This document shows, piece by piece, positions 26,784 to 36,195 of a DNA stretch of 41,856 nucleotides (positions within the stretch are counted from its first letter, which is position 1; every line of letters starts with the position of its first letter). The notes beneath the pieces are model-generated. The model saw nothing but the letters and a program-made list of their open reading frames with translations. It was not told the DNA's origin and made no database searches. Made by a program: the position numbers and the translations under genes. Where the stretch lies: the NCBI GenBank assembly GCA_905236645.1, contig CAJOMZ010000010.1, forward strand, positions 1 through 41,856. Reading direction: 5' to 3'. Origin of the DNA: an uncultured Bacteroidales bacterium (GTDB taxonomy: Bacteria; Bacteroidota; Bacteroidia; Bacteroidales; P3).

Positions 26784-29543
26784 ATGTCATCATTTGCAGA
26801 AATGTCATCGTGGGCGTGGCTGATACAGCTGTTTGTCATTATCGCCGCCCTGCTTGTAGCCAACCTTATCCGTTGCAATGTGCCTCTGTTCCGCCGCAGC
26901 CTGCTGCCGTCGGCGCTGTTGGCCGGCCTTCTAATACTGTGCCTCAAGCCGTTGGATTTCTTCAACGAGTTTGTCGACCGCCACGTGATGGAGATAATAA
27001 CCTATCACGCCTTGGGTCTGGGCTTTGTGGCTATGGCTCTTAAGAACAAGAAAATCAAGAGTTCCACCACCACAATGAAGGTCGTTGAGACCGGGGCTGT
27101 AACCGCCAGCACCTACATTATCCAGGGCTTGGCGGGACTGCTTATCACCATTCCGATGTTTATGTGGTGGAAAGGCTCCGATATGTTCTATGCCGGAGGC
27201 TTGCTGCTGCCTATGGGCTACGGCCAGGGACCCGGACAGGCGCTGAACTTCGGTGTGACGTTCAGCGACTGGTCGTCAAACCAGGGTATCACCTTCTACG
27301 GCAAGGACTTCGGCCTCAGCATCGCCGCTATGGGTTTCATTGTGGGCAGCCTTGTCGGAGTGTTTTATATGAACATCCTTCGTCGCAAAGGCAAACTGAA
27401 GGTGAGCGACGGCACATACGTTGAGAAACACACGCTTGAGGACTACGAGTCGGAAGGCGAGATACCGCATTCGGAATCAATCGACAAGATGACTGTCCAG
27501 CTGTGCTTGGTGCTGATGGTATACGGCTTCGTGTTCCTGCTGATGTTCGGCGTCCAGCAGCTCGAGCTCGGCACCTTTGGCGAAAAGACACTCAAGCCGT
27601 TAGTGTGGGGCTTCAACTTCCTGTGGGGTACGCTGTTCGGTGTGCTGGCGAAGTGGATTATAGGCTGTCTGCGCAGGAGCAACCTGATGCAGCGCGAGTA
27701 TATCAACAACTATACGCTCGACCGCATTGCCGGCACCTGCTTTGACTTTATGATTGTTGCCGGCACCGCCGCCATCGACTTCCAGAACCTGCGCGCCATC
27801 TGGCTGCCGTTGGTGCTGGTCTGCACGCTGGGTGCCATTGTGACCTTCTGGTATGTGCTGCGCTGCTGCCGCAAGCTTTACCCCGACTACACATACGAGG
27901 CCTTCTTCTCAATGTTCGGTATGCTGACCGGCACGGCCTCGAACGGTATGATTCTGCTGCGCGAGATAGACCCACGCTTCGAGACGCCGGCAGCCAACAA
28001 CCTGGTGCTGCAGACCATTCCGGCGCTGGTTTTCGGCTTCCCGGTACTGCTGCTGATGGGCTACGCTCCGCAGAGCCTGACCAGCACGTTCATTACCGTA
28101 GGTATTATGATTGTCGCTCTTGCCATATTCGCCCTCTTCATCTTCCGCAAGCCCAAAAAGCGGAAATCGGCGAGCGGAAAGCGGAAAGCCGCTGGTGTGG
28201 CAGTGTTGGCGCTGCTGCTTGCCACGTCCGCTACCGTTTCGGCGCAGGACACCACAAAGCACGTCCGCACGGGCTGGAGCTTCGGTGTTCTGCCCAGCGT
28301 GGCCTTCGACGCCGACCTGGGCTTCCAGTACGGCGCGTTGACCAACATCTACTACTTCGGCGACGGCTCGACCTATCCAGAATACCTGCATTCGTTCTAT
28401 GCCGAAGCAGCCTACACCACCAAGCATTTCGGCATCTTCCGCACGTCGTATGACTCGAAGTACCTGATTCCCAACCATCGCCTGAGTGTGGACCTGACCT
28501 ATCTGCCCGACCAGATGTGCGACTTCTACGGCTTCAACGGCTACCAGTCGAACTATAACGCAGCCTACTCGAACCAGGACGAGGCAGCCTACATCACACG
28601 CGCATACTACAAATACCGCCGCGACCTGTTCCGCTTCAGCGCCGACCTGCAGGGTGAAATCCACAAACCGTGGTACTGGAACGCCGGTATCGGCCTGCTG
28701 CACTTCGGCGTGGGGCCTGTCGATGTCGACCGCCTCAACAAGTTCACCAAGGACGAGGACAAACTGCTGCCCGACACAACGACCCTCTTCGACCGCTATG
28801 TGGCACAGGGCTACATCAAGCCCGGCGAAGCCACAGGCGGCGCCCATCCCTATCTGCACGCCGGCGTGACGTTCGACACGCGCGACCGCCAGCAGAACCC
28901 GCACCGCGGCATCCACGCCGACGCATTCCTGACCTACTATGCCGGCATCGGCTCGATGAGCGATTATAACAACGTGAAGCTCAACGCCGCCTGGCGCCAC
29001 TACCTGCCCATCGTCGAGAATCGTCTGACGCTGGCCTACCGCATCGGCACGCAACTGACGCTGGCCGGCGACTGCCCCTTCTACCTCAACACCTACCTCA
29101 ACCAGCTCTATATGCAGCGCGTGGTGTATGAGGGATTGGGCGGTGCCAACTCAGTGCGCGGCATTATGCGCAACCGCATCCTGGCTCCCGGCGTGGCCTT
29201 CGCCAACCTTGAGCTGCGCACCCAGCTGTTCTCGTTCAAGGTGGGCAAAAATATGTTCTACATCGGACTGAACCCCTTCGTCGATGCCGGTATGGTGGTG
29301 CAGCCGTACGATGATGTCGTCACCGACCCGATTCTGTATGAACAGGCAGACCCGGCCCAGAACGACCCGACACCGTTTGTTGACGACAGCCGTCTCTATG
29401 CCCCCCACCTGTCGGGCGGCTGCGGCCTGAAGGCAGCTATGAACGACAACTTCGTGCTCAGCATTGACTGGGCCACCGCCTTCGACAAGCAGGACAACGG
29501 CAAAATGAGCAACCTCTACATCAAGATGGGATATATGTTCTGA
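26784..29543 (+). CDS. Fusion: GltS-like symporter plus Omp85-type outer-membrane barrel
   Basis: 919 residues in one open frame. Residues 1-455 are a polytopic inner-membrane protein like sodium:glutamate symporters (GYGQGPGQALNFG in the first half, MFGMLTGTASNGMILLREIDP in the second). A very basic stretch follows (RKPKKRKSASGKRK, 455-468), then a hydrophobic run ending AVLALLLATSATVSAQD, which reads as a signal peptide with a cleavage site after A487. Residues 488-919 are beta-rich, hold GGANSVRGI (the VRG motif of the Omp85 L6 loop, near 790), and end in Phe, as outer-membrane barrels do. No POTRA domain is seen. No ATG exists at the junction. The basic stretch would be cytoplasmic, so the barrel part would be exported and perhaps released by signal peptidase. 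Repeats of AGCGGAAA mark the joint. Confidence 0.85.
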   Translation: MSSFAEMSSWAWLIQLFVIIAALLVANLIRCNVPLFRRSLLPSALLAGLLILCLKPLDFFNEFVDRHVMEIITYHALGLGFVAMALKNKKIKSSTTTMKVVETGAVTASTYIIQGLAGLLITIPMFMWWKGSDMFYAGGLLLPMGYGQGPGQALNFGVTFSDWSSNQGITFYGKDFGLSIAAMGFIVGSLVGVFYMNILRRKGKLKVSDGTYVEKHTLEDYESEGEIPHSESIDKMTVQLCLVLMVYGFVFLLMFGVQQLELGTFGEKTLKPLVWGFNFLWGTLFGVLAKWIIGCLRRSNLMQREYINNYTLDRIAGTCFDFMIVAGTAAIDFQNLRAIWLPLVLVCTLGAIVTFWYVLRCCRKLYPDYTYEAFFSMFGMLTGTASNGMILLREIDPRFETPAANNLVLQTIPALVFGFPVLLLMGYAPQSLTSTFITVGIMIVALAIFALFIFRKPKKRKSASGKRKAAGVAVLALLLATSATVSAQDTTKHVRTGWSFGVLPSVAFDADLGFQYGALTNIYYFGDGSTYPEYLHSFYAEAAYTTKHFGIFRTSYDSKYLIPNHRLSVDLTYLPDQMCDFYGFNGYQSNYNAAYSNQDEAAYITRAYYKYRRDLFRFSADLQGEIHKPWYWNAGIGLLHFGVGPVDVDRLNKFTKDEDKLLPDTTTLFDRYVAQGYIKPGEATGGAHPYLHAGVTFDTRDRQQNPHRGIHADAFLTYYAGIGSMSDYNNVKLNAAWRHYLPIVENRLTLAYRIGTQLTLAGDCPFYLNTYLNQLYMQRVVYEGLGGANSVRGIMRNRILAPGVAFANLELRTQLFSFKVGKNMFYIGLNPFVDAGMVVQPYDDVVTDPILYEQADPAQNDPTPFVDDSRLYAPHLSGGCGLKAAMNDNFVLSIDWATAFDKQDNGKMSNLYIKMGYMF
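28159..28187 (+). repeat. AGCGGAAA repeats at the fusion joint
   Basis: Three copies of AGCGGAAA, two overlapping by one base, encode the basic linker between transporter and signal-peptide-like segment. Such repeats could have arisen by slippage when two genes became one frame. Confidence 0.7.
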
Positions 29544-29578
29544 TGCCCATCCCGAATCCGACTGAGGATGCAGACATC

Positions 29579-29615
29579 AAGCCCCGTGCCGAGCTCTTCG
29601 CCCGGCACGGGGCTT
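29579..29615 (+). terminator. Terminator of the fusion gene
   Basis: AAGCCCCGTGCCG pairs with CGGCACGGGGCTT over an 11-nt loop, 36 nt after the stop codon. The inner stem is the same as in the terminator at 3500. Confidence 0.8.
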
Positions 29616-29822
29616 ATGATTATGGGGCCCATTGCCCCGGCCGACTGTGGCGGCGGCGTTGGGTTGCAGGACGGTCGGGGTGTCGCTGCAGCCACTGATG
29701 CCATTGCCGGAATTGCCACAATATTTTCCATCCTGTGGAAGCCGTGTCCCTGACGACAGCTTTCCGTTTCGACAGGATTCGGCACCCGAAAGCAGTTGGG
29801 GCCGGCCCCTGTTTTCGCCCTA

Positions 29823-29925
29823 CCAACTCCGGTCGTTGTACAATATATGTACAATACTTGTACAATATATGTACAATTGGTAAACGTACAAATATTGTAC
29901 AAGTATTGTACATATATTGAGTTGG
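29823..29925. repeat. Large inverted repeat with 11-nt tandem units, copy 3
   Basis: Ends are CCAACTC and GAGTTGG. The left arm has four 11-nt units (TTGTACAATAT, ATGTACAATAC, TTGTACAATAT, ATGTACAATTG) and the right arm about three in inverse orientation. Each unit contains the palindrome TGTACA. About 30 nt of the inner arms pair almost perfectly. A GTTGGTCCCTT border and a right flank with AAAACACT and CGTTCCCTATCG resemble copy 1. Confidence 0.93.
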
Positions 29926-30308
29926 TCCCTTGAAGGCCTGGGAATGAGGCGGTTATGAAACGGAGGCAAAACGGGCGCATTTTTGAGCCAAAACACTGGT
30001 AATGACTACGTTCCCTATCGAAACGGCTTTGCAAGCCCGTGCAGGCCGCTGCGCGTTGACCACCGATCCCGCCCGTCTCCGAGGTCGCGAAACCGACCTG
30101 CCCCCAACGGCTGCCAGGCGTCAACCCTTGCCTGGGGCTTCCTGACCTGAACGGGCATTCTCGCTCTGTTTTTCAAAGGTCGGCAGCAAGGATTCGCAGT
30201 ATGAACCGGAATATCGGCAGGTTGCAAACAGCACAGAGTTGATAATGCGCGCCATTCGGCCTGCGATTATTTTGGAGGCAAATATGGCTCGGAATCGTAT
30301 TTTTTTCG

Positions 30309-30316
30309 TAATTTTG
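30309..30316 (+). promoter_or_regulatory. -7 promoter box of aspS
   Basis: TAATTTTG followed by CA fits TAnnTTTG, 33 nt before the aspS ATG. No matching -33 TTG was found at the usual distance. Confidence 0.5.
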
Positions 30317-30349
30317 CAATCGCGAATGAAATGATAAAACAATATATCT

Positions 30350-32103
<1,754 letters not shown>

Positions 32104-32107
<4 letters not shown>

Positions 32108-32979
32108 ACGTTAAGGCATTGATAAAGTCTATGCGTCTCCGCACGCTGCCCCTGTCGCTGGCGGGCGTGGTGTGCGGAGGACTGCTTGCTGCCGGCCGTT
32201 ATGACGGCAACGACTGGGGGTTGGCACTGGTGATGCTCACAGCCTGCGCACTGCAGGTGCTCAGCAACCTCAGCAACGAGATGGGCGACCACCTGAGCGG
32301 CGTGGACGGAGAAGGCAGGGAGGGGCCCAACTACAGTATGGCCGACGACGGCCTGACAGTCGGGCAGATGTGGCACGCCATCAACGCGATGGTGGTGGTG
32401 TGCTGCGTGAGCGGTTTGGCAATGACTTGGGTAAGCGGCAGCCCGTGGTGGATTATTCTGGTGGGTGCCGCGGCAATCTGGGCGGCAACGCACTACACCC
32501 TCGGCAAGAACCCTTACGGCTACCGCGGACTTGGCGACCTGTTCGTTTTCATCTTCTTCGGCCTTGTCAGCGTGCTGGGCAGCTACTTTGTAATAGCCCA
32601 TACCGTCGACTTCAAGCCGTGGCTCATACTGCCTGCTGTGGGTATGGGGCTGTTGAGCGTGGCGGTGCTGAATGTGAACAACATCCGCGATATGGCTACC
32701 GACGAAGGCCTACGCCGCACCGTGCCCCTGCGCATCGGGGAACGGCGGGCCAAGTGGTACCAGACGGCTCTTGTCGTTGGCGGCGCTGCCTGTTTCCTCT
32801 TGCAGTTTATGCCCGTTGCTGTCCTGTTCTGGTTCGTGTTTGCCCTGCCTGTTGCCGGCTTGTGCCTGCACCTTGCTATGGTTTGGCGTTTCGAGGGCAG
32901 GAGGCTGGACCCCGCATTGCCGCTGCTTGTCTTTTCCTCTTTTCTGCTGGCTTTGTTTTATGCCACCATTCTGCATTGA
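32104..32979 (+). CDS. menA: 1,4-dihydroxy-2-naphthoate polyprenyltransferase
   Basis: 291 residues, a polytopic UbiA-family enzyme that attaches the prenyl chain in menaquinone synthesis. Signs are the N-terminal [15 protein letters not shown], the first Asp-rich site [15 protein letters not shown], and the second [12 protein letters not shown]. About eight or nine membrane helices can be seen. The TTG start at 32104 overlaps the aspS stop TTGA. The first ATG (32131) would remove residues usually found before RLRTLPLS, so TTG with translational coupling is preferred. menG follows after 6 nt. Confidence 0.93.
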
Positions 32980-32985
32980 CCGCCT

Positions 32986-33654
32986 ATGGCATACGACTTC
33001 GATAAAATAGCTGCCAACTACGACCGTCTCAACCACCTGATGACCCTTGGTATGGACCGCCGCTGGCGTCGGCGCGGGGTCAGATGGCTCGTTGGCGGTG
33101 TGCGAAGCCCGCGGTGCCTTGACGTCGCTGCGGGTACAGGCGACTTGGCCCTCGAAATGTGCAGAGCGGATGGCGAAGTGCCCGTCACGTGCGTCGATTT
33201 GTCCGAAAAGATGCTCGAAAGAGCGAAAAGCAAATTGCCGCCCGAAACAGAGTGCATCGTTGCCGATGCCGAGCAGCTGCCGTTTGCGGACGCCGCTTTC
33301 GACTGCGTCGGCACCGCCTTCGGCATCCGTAATTTCGTCCACCTTGAGCAGGGCCTGTCCGAAATGGTCAGGGTGCTGAAACCCGGCGGAAGAATGCTAA
33401 TCCTTGAGATGTCCACGCCCGACAGCGCTCTTGTCAGGCCGTTCTACAACCTGTATGCCAACCACATAATCCCCTGGCTTGGCGAAAGGATAGCCCACAA
33501 CCGCGAGGCCTACACATACCTTCCCGCTTCGATAGAGCGCTTCCCAAAAGGCCAAGCGATGCTTTCGGTTCTGGAAAGCGTGGGCCTTGACGCCCGACAA
33601 CGCAAGTTTTTCTTCGGCGTTTGCCGTATGTATGTTTGTGTAAAGGAAAGTTAG
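32986..33654 (+). CDS. menG: Demethylmenaquinone methyltransferase
   Basis: 222 residues, UbiE/MenG family. It performs the last step of menaquinone synthesis, SAM-dependent C-methylation. It shows FDKIAANYDRLNHLMTLGMDRRWRR, the SAM-binding motif CLDVAAGTGDLALEM, the post-I region VDLSEKML, DAAFDCVGTAFGIRNF, and RVLKPGGRMLILEMSTP. It lies 6 nt after menA, and the two clearly form a pathway unit. Confidence 0.95.
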   Translation: MAYDFDKIAANYDRLNHLMTLGMDRRWRRRGVRWLVGGVRSPRCLDVAAGTGDLALEMCRADGEVPVTCVDLSEKMLERAKSKLPPETECIVADAEQLPFADAAFDCVGTAFGIRNFVHLEQGLSEMVRVLKPGGRMLILEMSTPDSALVRPFYNLYANHIIPWLGERIAHNREAYTYLPASIERFPKGQAMLSVLESVGLDARQRKFFFGVCRMYVCVKES

Positions 33655-33729
33655 GTGGAGTTAGAGTGAAGCCGTGGAACAATACGTATTGTCTATTCAC
33701 AATTCACTAATCACCAAATAGAATCTGAG

Positions 33730-33759
33730 GTTAAAGTTAAGGTTATAGTTAAAGTTAAA
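33730..33759 (+). repeat. Hexamer repeats before the nitroreductase gene
   Basis: Five tandem 6-mers GTTAAA, GTTAAG, GTTATA, GTTAAA, GTTAAA end 6 nt before the ATG. They fill the space where a ribosome-binding site would lie. Confidence 0.75.
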
Positions 33760-33765
33760 AATAAT

Positions 33766-34401
33766 ATGGCTGATAATTATTTGGAAAAGAGATACGACGA
33801 GGTTTTTGGAACCAAGAGGGTTACCAAACGCATCGGGCATACCCTCGACGAACTGCTTGTGAAAAACCGCTCGACACGCGGCTACCACAAGCCGTATATC
33901 GTTAAACGCGAGGAACTGGAGCAGATAGTTGCCGTCAACACCAAGATAGGCTCGGGCCGCAACCGCCAGGTGCTGCGGTTCCGTCTGGTCACGCAGGGCG
34001 AGGAGGCGCAGAAGGTTCTCGACAACATCAAGATGGGGGCCGCCTTGCCAGAGCTGCACCTACCTTTCCCAGGCACCGAGCCTGAAGCCTTCATTATTGT
34101 CTGCTCATTGAACGGCGACGACAAGCTGGCACTCATCGACCTCGGTATGTCGCTGGAAGCGATGTCGCTGAAAGCTGTCGAAATGGGTCTCAACACACTG
34201 ATTGTCGGCGCTTTCAACAAGGCAAAACTTAAAGAGGCCTTCTCGTTGCCCACCGACCCCGTTGCGATACTCTGCGTCGGCAAGGGCGCCGAAAAGATTG
34301 AACTCGTCCCCATCAAAGAAAGCGAAAGCCACGCCTACTACCGCAAGGACGGCATTCATTATATACCTAAAGTCATACTTGACGACCTGATTATCGGTTA
34401 G
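33766..34401 (+). CDS. Nitroreductase-family flavoprotein
   Basis: 211 residues. The FMN-binding nitroreductase fold is suggested by the N-terminal LLVKNRSTRGY, the central MSLEAMSLKAVEMGLNTLIVGAFN, and the C-terminal PVAILCVGKGAEKIELVP. Such enzymes reduce quinones, nitro compounds or flavins with NAD(P)H. It follows menG by 111 nt, but shows no direct sign of belonging to that pathway. The ATG at 33766 follows a tract of hexamer repeats. Confidence 0.85.
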   Translation: MADNYLEKRYDEVFGTKRVTKRIGHTLDELLVKNRSTRGYHKPYIVKREELEQIVAVNTKIGSGRNRQVLRFRLVTQGEEAQKVLDNIKMGAALPELHLPFPGTEPEAFIIVCSLNGDDKLALIDLGMSLEAMSLKAVEMGLNTLIVGAFNKAKLKEAFSLPTDPVAILCVGKGAEKIELVPIKESESHAYYRKDGIHYIPKVILDDLIIG

Positions 34402-34562
34402 TTGCCGACCTTTACTATGCGCGTTTAGCCGTATTCTTCTTTTTTCAATCCTGGTGCCGGGACAAAAGCCGTATTGCCTTTCCGTCGCGCTTGACGACGG
34501 ACATATAGACACCCGTGCCTGTCGGGGGCCTCGCTCCACTACCCTTTACCCCCCGTCCGAGA

Positions 34563-34662
34563 GCCACCCTCCTGCCCCGTTCTTATATTGTTTTATATTG
34601 TTCTTATATCGTTCTTATATTCCAAATATAAGAACGATATAAGAACGGGGCTACCAGGTGGC
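34563..34662. repeat. Large inverted repeat with 11-nt tandem units, copy 4
   Basis: Outer arms GCCACC/GGTGGC and CCCCGTTCTTATAT/ATATAAGAACGGGG flank a 3-nt loop (CCA). The left arm has units GTTCTTATATT, GTTTTATATT, GTTCTTATATC, GTTCTTATATT; the right arm only two. The period is 11 nt except for one 10-nt unit. The unequal arms suggest gain or loss of whole units. Confidence 0.9.
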
Positions 34663-34705
34663 AGGGAAGGGGGTGAAAAGGACAATTTGGGGCTAATCAG
34701 CGGGG

Positions 34706-34891
34706 TGTAAACAGGGCAAACGCATCCGACAATTCATCCCGAAAGACACCGATTTCTCCACACTTTCAGACGACTACATCCTCTTTGTTCAGACCGAACT
34801 GAATCTCCGCCCAAGAAAACTTTTGAACTTCTCCTCACCGAAACATAAATTCTTCCTATCTTTGCACAACGGTGTTGCACTTCGAGGTTGA
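34706..34891 (+). pseudogene. IS30-family transposase, C-terminal remnant
   Basis: The frame reads GKRIRQFIPKDTDFSTL, then VQTELNLRPRKLLNFSSP, then NGVALRG and a stop at 34889-34891. This matches the end of IS30-family transposases (IRQYFPKGTDFS, LNNRPRKxLGFxTP). The rest of the gene, including the first acidic catalytic residues, is missing, and the left border lies close to copy 4 of the inverted repeat. The element is a dead fragment. Confidence 0.75.
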
Positions 34892-35077
34892 ATCTATATC
34901 CGTCTTCCCGACGAAGAGAAAACAATGCAGGAAGTACGTCCATTGATGCAGATTGGAGACAACTTTCAGAAAGTGGTTGTCGTCGGAGGGATGCAGCCCA
35001 CTTACCGCAACAAGGATGGCATACTCATATTGAATATATTTGATTTTCTGCTTAAACCGGATTCTCTTGAATTTTGA
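34892..35077 (+). pseudogene. DUF4143-type ATPase, C-terminal remnant
   Basis: Directly after the IS30 stop, in the same frame, 61 codons are open: IYIRLPDEEKTMQEVRPLMQ, then IGDNFQKVVVV, and NKDGILILNIFDFLL near the end. This resembles the C-terminus of Bacteroidetes AAA ATPases with a DUF4143 nuclease-like domain (YIQVA..RE...L..I.DNYPK..., GI..LNI.DFLL). It has no start and no ATPase domain. An intact relative lies 2.5 kb further on. Confidence 0.6.
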
Positions 35078-35138
35078 CAAGAATAACTGTTAATGACCTC
35101 TGCCGGCTGAGCCGATGGCACGTCACGGCAGTGGTTCG

Positions 35139-35222
35139 TTCGACGATAGTTCGGTGAAACCTGGTGTACTTTCACTAACGCATTCACACGTTAACACATT
35201 CTTAAAGCGCATTTACACATTC
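35139..35222. repeat. Interspersed repeat R1
   Basis: It contains CGACGATAGTTCGGTGAAACC and CACTAACGCATTCACACGTTAACACATTCTTAAAGCGCAT. The second block recurs in R2 and R3; the first recurs in R3. It follows the ATPase remnant and precedes the AbiE pair. Confidence 0.8.
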
Positions 35223-35453
35223 CCACATTCTGCCTCGAAAGAGGCCTTGTGGCATGCCCGCGAGCACCTAAGAATAAAGTTGATATAGCGAGTCAGCACC
35301 ACTGAATAAAAATTAATCAAGCGAAAACTCATTCTTAAAACGCATTTACTAACGCTGTCTGTGATCGTTTTGCCGGACTGCGAAATCTCCTCAACCAAGA
35401 TCTGTAAATGCAAATTTTTGTCAATTATTTTAATTTAGTGTCAAAAATTTGCG

Positions 35454-35461
35454 TATCTTTG
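35454..35461 (+). promoter_or_regulatory. -7 promoter box of the AbiE operon
   Basis: TATCTTTG followed by CAC, 21 nt before ATG 35482. It lies inside the ORF-track reading frame that starts at TTG 35449, so that longer start is unlikely. Confidence 0.6.
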
Positions 35462-35481
35462 CACCGACAAATCATAGTGAA

Positions 35482-36192
35482 ATGTACGACACGTTACACA
35501 TAGATGAATTATATAACACGCTGGGATACAGAATTCAAATATCATCTAAAGATATTGCTGATTTCTACCGCAGTTATTCCCCGGATATGCCAATTTCTAC
35601 AATTAGATGGAAAATTTACTCTTTGGTTGCCAAAGGCATTATCTATCCGATAGGACGTGGTGTATATCAATTTGGTAGAAAAACTCTATTTGAACCCCAT
35701 ATTTACCGAAAGACAGAGGAAATTGCAAATATTATGCACCGACGGCTTCCTTTTGCAAGTTATTGCCAATGGGACCTTTCTGTGGCAAATGCCTTTGTGC
35801 ACCACCTACTCAACACACAGTTATTTTTTGTCGATGTGGAACGTGATGCTGCCGAGGCGGCATACTATGAAATAAGGGCTGCATATCGTCGCACCGTACT
35901 CTACCGTAATATGAGCGAGGAATTGCCTTATTATGATGGATACATTGTGATTCGAAATATGGCTATTGGGGCACCGACTATTAAAGTGTCTGATTTACCG
36001 ATGGCATCGTTGGAAAAGATACTGGTGGACTTTGCTATCGACCGGTTGTTTCCTTTCCAAAATACAGAGATTGTTGAAATCTATGCAAATGCCATAGCTT
36101 CCTATGCTGTCAATACCAGCCGGATGCTCCGCTATGCAGGCCGCAGGGGGCACCGTAATATAATAGAAGAAATCCTGGACGAAATAAACTAA
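35482..36192 (+). CDS. abiEi: AbiEi-like antitoxin of a type IV toxin-antitoxin pair
   Basis: 236 residues from ATG 35482. The N-terminus looks like a winged helix (SSKDIADFYRSYSP, STIRWKIYSLVAKGIIYPIGRGVYQFG, residues about 20-70), as in AbiEi antitoxins that bind their promoter. The C-terminal part (PYYDGYIVIRNMAIGAPTIKV..LPMASLEKILVDF) resembles the antitoxin domain. The partner nucleotidyltransferase starts 3 nt after it. AbiE systems abort phage infection. The pair is more AT-rich than the core genes, suggesting transfer. Confidence 0.75.
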   Translation: MYDTLHIDELYNTLGYRIQISSKDIADFYRSYSPDMPISTIRWKIYSLVAKGIIYPIGRGVYQFGRKTLFEPHIYRKTEEIANIMHRRLPFASYCQWDLSVANAFVHHLLNTQLFFVDVERDAAEAAYYEIRAAYRRTVLYRNMSEELPYYDGYIVIRNMAIGAPTIKVSDLPMASLEKILVDFAIDRLFPFQNTEIVEIYANAIASYAVNTSRMLRYAGRRGHRNIIEEILDEIN

Positions 36193-36195
36193 ACT

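Larger units (their letters stand above)
29544..30349. other. 0.8-kb intergenic region before aspS
   Basis: No credible gene was found. It contains a terminator, the copy 3 inverted repeat with its right flank (29926-30045), some 180 bp without recognisable content, and the aspS promoter. ORFs listed here overlap the repeat or lack any family features. Confidence 0.6.
34402..35453. other. 1-kb region of element remnants at the island border
   Basis: No intact gene. From left to right: a possible decayed T9SS tail on the minus strand (34445-34560), the copy 4 inverted repeat, an IS30 transposase tail, an ATPase tail in the same frame, and the first copy of the CATTCACAC repeat (R1). This marks the change from core genes to accessory DNA. 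Confidence 0.65.

Noticed and set aside
34857-34864. TATCTTTG -7-like box inside the IS30 remnant
   Set aside because: It matches the consensus, but no -33 box is at the right distance and no intact gene follows; kept only as a note.
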